Source: Sulfurihydrogenibium yellowstonense SS-5
GTDB lineage: Bacteria > Aquificota > Aquificia > Aquificales > Hydrogenothermaceae
Assembly (NCBI RefSeq): GCF_000173615.1
Contig: NZ_ABZS01000011.1
Location: 1-14,455 of the forward strand
Direction of reading: 5' to 3'
Length of the DNA stretch: 14,455 bases
In this document: piece by piece, positions 8,294 to 14,455 of the stretch
How positions within the stretch are numbered: the first letter of the stretch is position 1
Layout of the letters: each line of letters starts with the position of its first letter
Made by a program: the position numbers and the translations under genes
Notes under the pieces: model-generated
Seen by the model: only the letters and a program-made list of their open reading frames with translations
What the model was told of the DNA's origin: nothing
Databases searched by the model: none

Positions 8294-8482
8294 CATTCTG
8301 CAGCCGGAGAAGAATCTCATATTTTCTTTTCAAGTCAAAAGACCGAAAATGAGATCCTTCACTACGTTCAGGATGACAAAGAACGACCTAATGGTGTCAT
8401 TCTGAGCAAAGCGAAGAATCTCATTTTTCTTTTCAAATCAAAAATCAAAAGATGAGATCCTTTGGCTTACAGTCTCAGGATG
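8294..8482. repeat. Two tandem palindromic intergenic repeats
   Basis: Unit 1 (8294-8377) pairs CATTCTGCAGCC...AGAATCTCAT with ATGAGATCC...AGGATGAC. Unit 2 (8395-8482) pairs GTCATTCTGAGCAAAGCG...ATCTCAT with ATGAGATCCTTTGG...CTCAGGATG. In each unit the two arms are imperfect reverse complements, so each can fold into a long hairpin with an AT-rich loop. The same arms recur at 12601-12705 and from 14431 on. The repeats follow comM directly and could stop or protect transcripts. They look like non-coding, MITE- or REP-like elements. Confidence 0.8.
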
Positions 8483-8484
8483 TC

Positions 8485-8515
8485 GCAGAAAGTTAAGCTT
8501 GCAAGATTTTTTAAA
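8485..8515 (+). repeat. First copy of a ~31-nt repeated motif
   Basis: This stretch, with core CTTGCAAGATTTTTTAAA, is recognisably similar, allowing a 1-base gap, to 9052-9082 with core CTTGCAGGTTTTTTAAA. The second copy supplies the -35 box of the CRISPR leader promoter. A looser inverted relative lies at 8235-8275 (TCTTGCATG...TTTCTGCTG). The function is unknown. Confidence 0.45.
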
Positions 8516-8532
8516 CAGCTTTCATTTTCTGC

Positions 8533-8561
8533 TTGACATGTAGAAAATTTTTTTGTATATT
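8533..8561 (+). promoter_or_regulatory. Strong orphan promoter upstream of the CRISPR leader
   Basis: TTGACA (8533-8538, perfect -35) and TATATT (8556-8561) are separated by 17 bases. No open reading frame of useful length follows on the + strand for 600 bases. It may drive a non-coding RNA starting near 8568 or a long upstream transcript into the CRISPR array. The match to consensus is seen directly; the product is unknown. Confidence 0.6.
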
Positions 8562-8567
8562 ATTATT

Positions 8568-9066
8568 TAGATTTTTAATTTTTTTACTGAACCTTGGCAA
8601 TTGAATAGGTTAGCCCACACAAGCTTAATTTACGTGAGAACGTGAAATGTGAGAAGTGAGACGTTGGAGATTGGTTTATCAATAATTTAATGATTTTTGT
8701 TTGATTGATTGATGACTTAGTGAGATGACTTAAAAGTCAGTGAAGCTAAGGTATTGATAACTTGATTTTATTTTTTGATCTTTGATTAGAGCTTGCGTAA
8801 TGATGGTTTGAAATGGATTTTTTGAAAAGTAGTTATAAGTATTTGTTGAATTAAGTTTTTTGATTTTGAAATTTTTAGTGCTTAAACCTTTGAAAATTTG
8901 TAATTTTTTGTTTTAAAATTTTTTGAGATCGGCAAGTTAAAGAGTGATATTTGCAGCGGGCTTCTGAGTTTATGGTTTTTGGAAGTTGGCTTGTGATAGG
9001 AAGTTAAAGGATAAAATATAATAATATATTTTCTGTATATCGAGGTTTGCTGCAAAAAACTTCAAC
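8568..9066 (+). other. AT-rich non-coding stretch, possible ncRNA region
   Basis: No protein gene can be supported here. The only ATG-started frames are a dozen or so codons without ribosome-binding sites. The stretch holds CTGAACC at 8587-8593 and TAGCCCACAC at 8611-8620. The first matches and the second is complementary (one G-U pair) to parts of the CRISPR repeat. There is also a GTGAGA/GTGAAA repeat run at 8632-8665 and a short perfect stem, TGACTT-AA-AAGTCA, near 8725. If the 8533-8561 promoter is active, its transcript would begin with the anti-repeat about 45 bases in. No clear intrinsic terminator was found. Confidence 0.3.
8632..8665 (+). repeat. GTGARA-type repeat arm
   Basis: This run of ACGTGAGA, ACGTGAAAT, GTGAGAAGTGAGACG units resembles the left arm of the palindromic insertion at 10816-10918. 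No inverted partner arm is seen nearby, so it is probably a solitary or decayed copy of that repeat family. Confidence 0.5.
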
Positions 9067-9095
9067 TTGCAGGTTTTTTAAAAGTTTGGTATAAT
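9067..9095 (+). promoter_or_regulatory. CRISPR leader promoter
   Basis: TTGCAG (9067-9072) and TATAAT (9090-9095) are separated by 17 bases. Transcription would start near 9102, about 57 bases before the first repeat, and read through the array on the + strand. The decay of repeats at the opposite (right) end independently supports this leader side. Confidence 0.65.
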
Positions 9096-9158
9096 ATTTA
9101 TCAGAATATTGATAGAATAAGCTATAAGCGATTTTATTTTTAAGTAAAAATTTAACGG

Positions 9159-10942
9159 GTTACATCTGAACCGTGTGGGTTATAAAGAAACCATATCCAT
9201 ACCTCCTAAAAAATTTTTTTTAAAGTTACATCTGAACCGTGTGGGTTATAAAGTTCTAATTTTTCTTGCCATTTATTTCCGCTACATTTAGTTACATCTG
9301 AACCGTGTGGGTTATAAAGTTCGATCATGCTTAAGCTTCCGTCAGAATGTATATGTTACATCTGAACCGTGTGGGTTATAAAGTAGTAGAAATTTTTATT
9401 CTACTTACATCTGCTACAAGTTACATCTGAACCGTGTGGGTTATAAAGAAGCTTTCAAAAGTCTTAAAACAACAAATATCAAAGTTACATCTGAACCGTG
9501 TGGGTTATAAAGCTATATCATCAAGTGATGCTGTTTCTTCTGGTTCTACGTTACATCTGAACCGTGTGGGTTATAAAGCAATTATTATAACAATCTTGAT
9601 AAGATTTAAAATATGTTACATCTGAACCGTGTGGGTTATAAAGTTGTTTCGGGTGTTTGTTTCAATTTTAAAATTGATTTGTTACATCTGAACCGTGTGG
9701 GTTATAAAGTCAAACTCTATGTAGAAACGTTGCCCCTTTTCCCTTTGTTACATCTGAACCGTGTGGGTTATAAAGTTATCTGTTTATTAATTTCTTTTAG
9801 ATGCTTCTCATGTTACATCTGAACCGTGTGGGTTATAAAGGTAATATACTGTTCTTTCGCTTACACTGAAAATTCTTGTTACATCTGAACCGTGTGGGTT
9901 ATAAAGAATTAACAGCAACATTTAAAGAGTCTTCATTTTCAAGTTACATCTGAACCGTGTGGGTTATAAAGTTGCATAGCAAATCCTGATTCTCCTGTTA
10001 CTTTTACGTTACATCTGAACCGTGTGGGTTATAAAGAAAGATTTAAATAATGATCTCAACTCAGAAGAGCTTGTTACATCTGAACCGTGTGGGTTATAAA
10101 GTTTCTCATATGTTTCCTTATCTACATAGATGCATTTGTTACATCTGAACCGTGTGGGTTATAAAGTCAGGTGGTATAGTATGCGAAGTATTTGATAAAT
10201 TAGGTTACATCTGAACCGTGTGGGTTATAAAGGTGTTATATTAAGAGTAGCTTTTTCTTTTACTACTTGTTACATCTGAACCGTGTGGGTTATAAAGGTG
10301 TTATATTAAGATTAGCTTTTTCTTTTACTACTTGTTACATCTGAACCGTGTGGGTTATAAAGGTGTTATATTAAGATTAGCTTTTTCTTTTACTACTTGT
10401 TACATCTGAACCGTGTGGGTTATAAAGATTTTTCCAATTCTTCTATTATGATTCGTTTCACAGGTTACATCTGAACCGTGTGGGTTATAAAGATTCTTCC
10501 ATAATAAATAGCCTGCTACAACAGCTGCGTTACATCTGAACCGTGTGGGTTATAAAGTCATACACTATGGATAAATACTACAATGACTACAAGGTTACAT
10601 CTGAACCGTGTGGGTTATAAAGCAATGTACTCGAAGTTTTTTGTGTAGTTCTTGATTTCGTTACATCTGAACCGTGTGGGTTATAAAGTATTCTCAACAT
10701 GTATCTGGAACCACCTCTTAAGATGTTACATCTGAACCGTGTGGGTTATAAAGGTTGTTTTAACTGGGGAGCCTAAAAACTTTGGTTTGGGTTACATCTG
10801 AACCGTGTGGGTTATGTAAGGTGAAACGTGAGACGTGAGATGTGAGACGTTTTAAAAGAATGATGATGTTTAAATTATTTCCACGTTTCACTTTTCACTT
10901 TTCAATTCTCACGTTAAAGTTACATCTGAACCGTGTGGGTTA
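9159..10942 (+). CRISPR. CRISPR array, 26 repeats plus one truncated repeat
   Basis: The 29-nt repeat starts GTTACATCTGAACC and ends GTGTGGGTTATAAAG. Copies 1-25 are identical. Copies begin at 9159, 9225, 9291, 9355, 9420, 9484, 9550, 9615, 9681, 9747, 9812, 9878, 9943, 10008, 10073, 10138, 10204, 10269, 10334, 10399, 10464, 10529, 10594, 10660, 10725 and 10791. The 25 spacers are 35-37 nt. The 26th copy is altered after position 25 (TATGTAAG). A 24-nt copy at 10919-10942 lies beyond a 103-nt insertion. An AACC/GGTT mini-stem precedes a TTATAAAG 3' tail, as in repeats cut by Cas6, and the form recalls type I-B repeats. No cas genes are in the window, so the subtype is inferred. Spacers 17-19 are copies of one spacer. 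Confidence 0.97.
10816..10918. repeat. Palindromic insertion at the trailing end of the CRISPR array
   Basis: This is a 103-nt stretch between two copies of the truncated CRISPR repeat, far longer than any spacer. Its left arm (GTGAAACGTGAGACGTGAGA, 10821-10840) and right arm (CCACGTTTCAC...TTCTCACGTT, 10881-10915) are imperfect reverse complements built of GTGARA units. The loop is AT-rich. It is related to the run at 8632-8665. Both flanks share the first 24 bases of the CRISPR repeat, so those could be an insertion duplication or simply two array repeats. Confidence 0.65.
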
Positions 10943-11246
10943 GAAAAAAGTAAGTGTATTTTCAAGCTACTCTTGATTATTCAGCTCAGCCTGATATGGA
11001 AGTAATCTTATTATCATTCTGTCTTGATATCTTTTAAATCAAAAACAACTTCACAAAAGAATAACTTCTTATTACACAATAAAAACACTATCTTTAAAAT
11101 CTATGGCTTACTTTGTTGAAAGCTTTAAACTTTCTTTTCTCAAATTATTGATAATTTAATTGTTTAGCTTAAGTTTAATAGTGATTAGAGTAATAATTTA
11201 GCAATTGCTAATATGCTATAATTATCAATCCTATCTATTTTAATTT
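10943..11246. promoter_or_regulatory. Intergenic region with leuC extended -10 promoter
   Basis: No gene is seen here. Near its right end TGCTATAAT (11214-11222) forms an extended -10 element. The -35 region (about 11194-11199) is poor, which extended -10 promoters tolerate. Transcription would start near 11229, leaving a leader of about 32 bases. That is too short for an attenuator or T-box, so leucine control by those means is not suggested. Confidence 0.5.
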
Positions 11247-11260
11247 GGAGGTTTATAAAT

Positions 11261-12556
11261 ATGGGTATGACAATAACTGAAAAAATAATAGCAGCACATG
11301 CAGGTAAAGATTATGTAGAACCGGGAGAGCTTGTAACTGTTAAAGTAGACCTTGCTATTGCAAACGATATTACAGCTCCGCTTGCAATAAAACAGCTTGA
11401 AAAATATGGCATAGATAAAGTTCATGACCCAAATAAAATCGCTCTTGTTATGGACCATTTCTTCCCGCCAAAAGACATTATGTCTGCTCAGCAGATTAAA
11501 ATCTCAAGAGATTTCGCTAAAAAAATGGGAATTAAAAATTACTTTGAAGGTCAAGATAGTGGAGTAATGCATACACTACTTCCAGAAAAAGGTTTTATAG
11601 TTCCAGGTGATTTGGTAATTGGTGCAGATTCACATACATGTACTTACGGCGGAATTGGTGCTTTTTCTACAGGTGTAGGTTCTACTGATATTGCCTACAT
11701 ATGGGCTACAGGTGAAACATGGCTTAGAGTTCCGGAGAGTATGAAGTTTGTATTTTATAATAAGCCACAAAAATGGGTTGGTGGAAAAGATTTTGTTTTA
11801 ACAGTGATTGGAAAAATTGGCGTTGATGGTGCATTGTATAAAGCTATGGAATATCATGGAGAAGCGATCAAAGCTCTTGATATAGATAACAGACTTACAA
11901 TCGCTAATATGGCTATAGAAGCAGGTGGAAAAAGCGGAATCATTGAACCGGATGAAAAAACTGTTGAATGGGTAAGAAAAAGAACAGACAGAGAGTTTAA
12001 ACTCTATAAATCAGACCCAGACGCTAAATACTGCTGTGAGTATGAATTTGATGCAAGTAAAATAGAGCCTGTAGTTGCATGTCCAAGCTTGCCATCAAAC
12101 GTAAAACCTGTTAGTGAAGTAGCCGGAACACATATTGACCAAGTATTTATAGGCTCATGCACAAATGGAAGACTTTCAGACCTAAGAATAGCGGCAGCAA
12201 TTTTAAAAGGTAAAAAAGTACATCCAGAGGTTAGATGTATTGTAATACCTGCATCAGACCAAATCTATAAACAAGCATTACATGAAGGTATAATTGAAAT
12301 ATTGGCAGAAGCGGGGTGCTTGATAAGCACATCTACATGTGGTCCATGTCTTGGTGGTCATATGGGTATTCTTGCAGAGGGTGAGGTTTGTTTATCTACA
12401 TCAAACAGAAACTTTGTGGGAAGAATGGGACATCCAAAAAGCCAAGTATACTTATCAAGCCCTGCAGTAGCTGCGGCGTCAGCGGTTCTTGGCAGGATTG
12501 TACATCCTGATGAAGTTGCAAAATACGAAGAAGTTGAAACGCTTATAACTTTATAA
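11261..12556 (+). CDS. leuC: 3-isopropylmalate dehydratase, large subunit
   Basis: The protein has 431 residues, the short archaeal/thermophile LeuC-HacA form (E. coli LeuC is about 466). It converts 2-isopropylmalate to 3-isopropylmalate in leucine synthesis, with a separate small subunit (LeuD). The three [4Fe-4S] ligands are present: C300 in GSCTNGR and C360/C363 in STCGPCLGG. Other aconitase-family blocks are MDHFFP (65-70) and GADSHTCTYGG (121-131). The start at 11261 has GGAGGT 9 bases upstream; a second ATG two codons in is less well placed. leuD is not adjacent. Short-form LeuC can be hard to tell from homoaconitase by sequence, but no lysine or other pathway genes are nearby. The last codons are duplicated downstream of the MITE that follows. 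Confidence 0.93.
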   Translation: MGMTITEKIIAAHAGKDYVEPGELVTVKVDLAIANDITAPLAIKQLEKYGIDKVHDPNKIALVMDHFFPPKDIMSAQQIKISRDFAKKMGIKNYFEGQDSGVMHTLLPEKGFIVPGDLVIGADSHTCTYGGIGAFSTGVGSTDIAYIWATGETWLRVPESMKFVFYNKPQKWVGGKDFVLTVIGKIGVDGALYKAMEYHGEAIKALDIDNRLTIANMAIEAGGKSGIIEPDEKTVEWVRKRTDREFKLYKSDPDAKYCCEYEFDASKIEPVVACPSLPSNVKPVSEVAGTHIDQVFIGSCTNGRLSDLRIAAAILKGKKVHPEVRCIVIPASDQIYKQALHEGIIEILAEAGCLISTSTCGPCLGGHMGILAEGEVCLSTSNRNFVGRMGHPKSQVYLSSPAVAAASAVLGRIVHPDEVAKYEEVETLITL

Positions 12557-12558
12557 AT
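12534..12558. repeat. Left copy of a 25-bp direct repeat flanking the MITE
   Basis: This is the 3' end of leuC, including its stop codon, and contains CTTATAACTTTATAAAT. It matches 12735-12759 at 24 of 25 positions; the mismatch is G at 12541 against A at 12742. Confidence 0.85.
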
Positions 12559-12734
12559 ACCTTAGGTGAGAAATTAGTGGTTTTTATAAAATTTAAAAAG
12601 GAAATCCTTGGGCTTACAGCCTCAGGATGACAACTAAATGTTGATTGATAGGCATCAGAGAAAGGATAACCTTTTTTGTCATTCTGAGCGAAGCGAAGAA
12701 TCTCCTACTTTTATTGAATTTCTCACCCTACGTT
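12559..12734. repeat. MITE-like palindromic element
   Basis: This is a 176-bp non-coding insertion between leuC and the DUF2892 gene. It has 11-bp perfect inverted ends, GGTGAGAAATT (12565-12575) and AATTTCTCACC (12717-12727). Inside are inverted arms: GAAATCCTTGGGC...CTCAGGATGAC (12601-12631) and GTCATTCTGAGCG...AGAATCTCC (12678-12705). The same arms occur at 8294-8482, and the same left end occurs after mltG. No transposase is encoded, so any movement would need an enzyme elsewhere. On RNA it would fold into a large hairpin that could end or stabilise the leuC transcript. Confidence 0.8.
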
Positions 12735-12759
12735 TTGAAACACTTATAACTTTATAAAT
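12735..12759. repeat. Right copy of the 25-bp direct repeat flanking the MITE
   Basis: This is a near-exact copy of the leuC 3' end (12534-12558), lying immediately before the GGAGG ribosome-binding site of the next gene. Removing the MITE and one copy would place leuC directly upstream of the DUF2892 gene, the likely ancestral arrangement. Confidence 0.85.
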
Positions 12760-12773
12760 GGAGGTAAGCTGTC

Positions 12774-12965
12774 ATGGCATTGTGGGATGCACTTGTAAGA
12801 ATTTTAGTAGGTTCAATACTTGTATTTTTTGGAGTTGAAAAAGGTGGTGTGTTTGTAATTGCAACGTTTGTTGGCGTTGTGTTAATATTGACAGCAATCA
12901 CAGGATTTTGTTTGATATATAAGATAGCCGGCATATCTTCCAAGGAAGAGCCTGCACAAGCTTGA
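12774..12965 (+). CDS. Small DUF2892-type membrane protein
   Basis: The protein has 63 residues. There are two hydrophobic segments, about residues 8-20 and 24-50, with a short GVEKGG turn. The RILVGSILVFFG start and the LTAITGFCLIYKIAGIS end match the DUF2892 (YgaP-like transmembrane) pattern of a small inner-membrane hairpin with one conserved Cys near its end. The biochemical function of the family is not established. The start at 12774 has GGAGG 9 bases upstream (12760-12764). Its TGA overlaps the TTG start of ruvX, so the two genes are cotranscribed and probably translationally coupled. Confidence 0.75.
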   Translation: MALWDALVRILVGSILVFFGVEKGGVFVIATFVGVVLILTAITGFCLIYKIAGISSKEEPAQA

Positions 12966-13399
12966 GTAGAATTTTAGGTCTTGACATAGGGTTAAAAAGG
13001 ATTGGCGTTGCTGTAAGCGATCCGTTTGGAGTTACAGCAACGCCTCTTGAGTTTATTCTAAACGACGAAAAGGTATTTGAAAAAATCAATGATTTAATAA
13101 AAAATTATAAAATCTCAAAAATAGTTATTGGACTACCCTTAACGCTAAAAGGTGAAGAAGGAGAGCAAGCAAGATATACAAAAGACTTTGCCGAAAATCT
13201 AAAAAATCACATTCCACAAGATATAGAAATAATCTTTATAGATGAAAGATTTACATCATCCTTAGCAGAAAAAACATTATCACAAACAAAAAAGAAAAAC
13301 AAAAAAGAAAAAATAGACAGCTTGTCTGCAGTTTTTATACTTCAAACATATCTTGACAGGTTATCTTTGAGCAATGAAGCGACTGATTATAGCTATTAG
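12962..13399 (+). CDS. ruvX: RuvX/YqgF RNase H-fold nuclease
   Basis: The protein has 145 residues, normal for the family. The conserved blocks are present: GLDIGLKRIGVAVSD (D8), IVIGLPLTLKGEEG (54-67), FIDERFTS (D94, E95) and KEKIDSLSAVFILQ (D119). These give the acidic set of an RNase H-like active site. YqgF proteins act in pre-16S rRNA 5'-end maturation, and some resolve Holliday junctions. The start is a TTG at 12962 overlapping the preceding stop by 4 bases. It is chosen because MSRILGLDIG is the expected N-terminus and no ATG is available; a GGAAG lies about 13 bases upstream. The 3' end overlaps mltG by 26 bases, a common pairing in thermophiles and firmicutes. Confidence 0.92.
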   Translation: MSRILGLDIGLKRIGVAVSDPFGVTATPLEFILNDEKVFEKINDLIKNYKISKIVIGLPLTLKGEEGEQARYTKDFAENLKNHIPQDIEIIFIDERFTSSLAEKTLSQTKKKNKKEKIDSLSAVFILQTYLDRLSLSNEATDYSY

Positions 13400-14366
13400 T
13401 CTAATATCTTTAATTTTCTTAGAACTTTTATCTTTATTTTTTTACAAAAAAGATGTAAATGCAGAAGTTAACATTGAAAAAGGTCTAAAAACAGTAGAGA
13501 TTGCACAAAAACTTGAGGATGAGAATGTAATATTAAATAAATATCTTTTTGTCATTTTAGCACTGATAAAAAATCAAACACTAAAATCCGGATTGTATGA
13601 GTTTAAAGGAAAGTATTCTGTAATAGATGTTTATGAAAAGATAGCGAAAGGAGAGGTTAAGCAAAAATACTTTACTATCATACCCGGAGAGGACTTAATA
13701 GATATTGCAAACAAGCTTGAAAAAGAAGGGATAGTTAAAAAGGAAAAATTTTTAAAGTATGTATTTGATGAAAAAAATGTCAGAAAATATGGACTTGTAG
13801 GAAGCTCTTTTGAAGGCTATTTTCCACCGGAGAGTTATGCAATTTCAGAAAAAGAAACTGTTGAAACATTGATAAAAAAGTTTTTAAAAGTCTTTGAAAA
13901 AAGATATTTGCCTTACAAGCAAAAAGCAGAAAGCAAAGATTATTCAGCGTTTTATAAAAAAAATCTATCTTTTTATGAAGCAATGATAATCGCATCTATG
14001 ATAGAAAAAGAAGCATACTATGAAGAAGAAAAGCCAATCATAGCCGGAGTTATTTTTAACAGATTAAAATCTGACATGAGGCTTCAGATTGACCCAACGG
14101 TCATTTATGCTTTAAAGCTTGCTAATAAATGGGATGGGAAGCTAAATAAAAGTGATATGGTTATAGATTCTCCATTTAATACTTATAAAGTCAAAGGTCT
14201 TCCACCAACTCCAATTTGTAGTTTTACAATCTCTTCGTTAGAAGCCGTGTTAAATCCAACCAAATCCAACTATTACTATTATGTTTTATCAAAAGACAGG
14301 AAAAGACATATCTTTTCAGAAGAATACGAGACCCATTTAAAGAATATAAAAGAAAATTTGAAGTGA
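13374..14366 (+). CDS. mltG: Endolytic murein transglycosylase MltG
   Basis: The protein has 330 residues. A single N-terminal membrane anchor (residues 4-23) leads to a periplasmic part. A LysM-like region (about 95-130, YFTIIPGEDLIDIANKL) is followed by the YceG catalytic domain, with EGYFPPESY (147-155), ASMIEKEA carrying the catalytic E211, AGVIFNRL (224-231) and LQIDPTVIYAL (237-247). The C-terminal block SPFNTY...GLPPTPICS is also present. MltG cleaves nascent glycan strands and sets peptidoglycan chain length. All expected motifs are present and the length is typical. The start lies inside ruvX with no strong ribosome-binding site, so coupling to ruvX translation is likely. Confidence 0.93.
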   Translation: MKRLIIAISLISLIFLELLSLFFYKKDVNAEVNIEKGLKTVEIAQKLEDENVILNKYLFVILALIKNQTLKSGLYEFKGKYSVIDVYEKIAKGEVKQKYFTIIPGEDLIDIANKLEKEGIVKKEKFLKYVFDEKNVRKYGLVGSSFEGYFPPESYAISEKETVETLIKKFLKVFEKRYLPYKQKAESKDYSAFYKKNLSFYEAMIIASMIEKEAYYEEEKPIIAGVIFNRLKSDMRLQIDPTVIYALKLANKWDGKLNKSDMVIDSPFNTYKVKGLPPTPICSFTISSLEAVLNPTKSNYYYYVLSKDRKRHIFSEEYETHLKNIKENLK

Positions 14367-14387
14367 TGTTTATTAAGCATTTGTTTA

Positions 14388-14455
14388 AAATCTTGAGTGA
14401 AAAATTGGTGGATTTTTATAAAATTTAAAAATGAGATCCTTCGGACTTACGTCCT
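14388..14455 (+). repeat. MITE-like element, left part, cut by the window end
   Basis: GTGAAAAATTGGTGG followed by TTTTTATAAAATTTAAAAA and GAGATCCTTCGG closely follows the left half of the element at 12559-12734. Only the left arm is visible. A 20-codon frame starting at the ATG at 14365 (MFIKHLFK...) runs into the repeat and is probably not a gene, though it could be a remnant truncated by it. Confidence 0.7.

Noticed and set aside
9434..9822. Two open frames encoding repeated LHLNRVGYK peptides
   Set aside because: They are the CRISPR repeats read as codons. The peptide unit is the repeat itself and there are no ribosome-binding sites.
11240..11458. 72-codon minus-strand frame over the start of leuC
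   Set aside because: It is antisense to the leuC N-terminus, and its composition (Tyr, Cys and Phe rich) is typical of a shadow frame.
12752..13089. Minus-strand frames of 63 codons across the DUF2892-ruvX junction
   Set aside because: They are antisense to two genes with clear family motifs and lack ribosome-binding sites.
14365..14427. 20-codon frame starting MFIKHLFK after mltG
   Set aside because: It is too short, has no ribosome-binding site and runs into the palindromic repeat. At most it is a remnant.

Overview
This is an AT-rich window of bacterial chromosome. The gene content (a short-form leuC, ruvX-mltG, a long CRISPR array, and a genome littered with small palindromic repeats) would suit a thermophilic Aquificota such as a Sulfurihydrogenibium-like organism. 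That assignment is an inference from style and gene content and has not been tested.

Positions 1-7526 are the right-hand part of a Tn7-like transposon. Four transposition genes, tnsA-tnsB-tnsC-tniQ, run leftward as one tight operon (7365 to 2645) from the element's right end. They are followed by defence cargo: a fused nuclease/N6-adenine methyltransferase (326-2449) and, 2 bases after it, the start of an HsdS-like specificity subunit that runs off the window. The right end (7383-7526) carries three direct copies of a TTTCGCAATAATTTTTG-type motif and finishes in ACA. A good promoter for tnsA lies among these putative TnsB sites. The next base begins the 3' part of comM (yifB-type Mg-chelatase-like ATPase). 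The element has therefore landed inside comM, at a Gly-Gly-Ser stretch just before its conserved PKPGE motif. The other end and the 5' part of comM are outside the window.

Positions 8198-9158 hold no convincing protein gene. They contain two tandem hairpin repeats, a near-consensus promoter (8533-8561) with no gene after it, a short stretch complementary to the CRISPR repeat, and an AT-rich leader with its own promoter (9067-9095). The CRISPR array (9159-10815, 26 repeats of 29 nt, 25 spacers of 35-37 nt) follows. Its right end is decayed and interrupted by a small palindromic insertion, followed by a 27th truncated repeat. No cas genes are in the window.

Positions 11261-14366 are ordinary housekeeping genes on the + strand: leuC (leucine biosynthesis), a 63-residue DUF2892-type membrane protein, ruvX/yqgF and mltG. 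The last three overlap or abut as an operon. A 176-bp palindromic MITE-like element, flanked by 25-bp direct repeats, separates leuC from the DUF2892 gene. Another copy of the same repeat family begins after mltG and runs off the window.

The most interesting points are the comM-inserted TnsA-type transposon with nuclease-methylase cargo, the promoter embedded in its end, the orphan promoter with an anti-repeat upstream of the CRISPR leader, and two small palindromic insertions that both appear to be flanked by 24-25-nt direct repeats.
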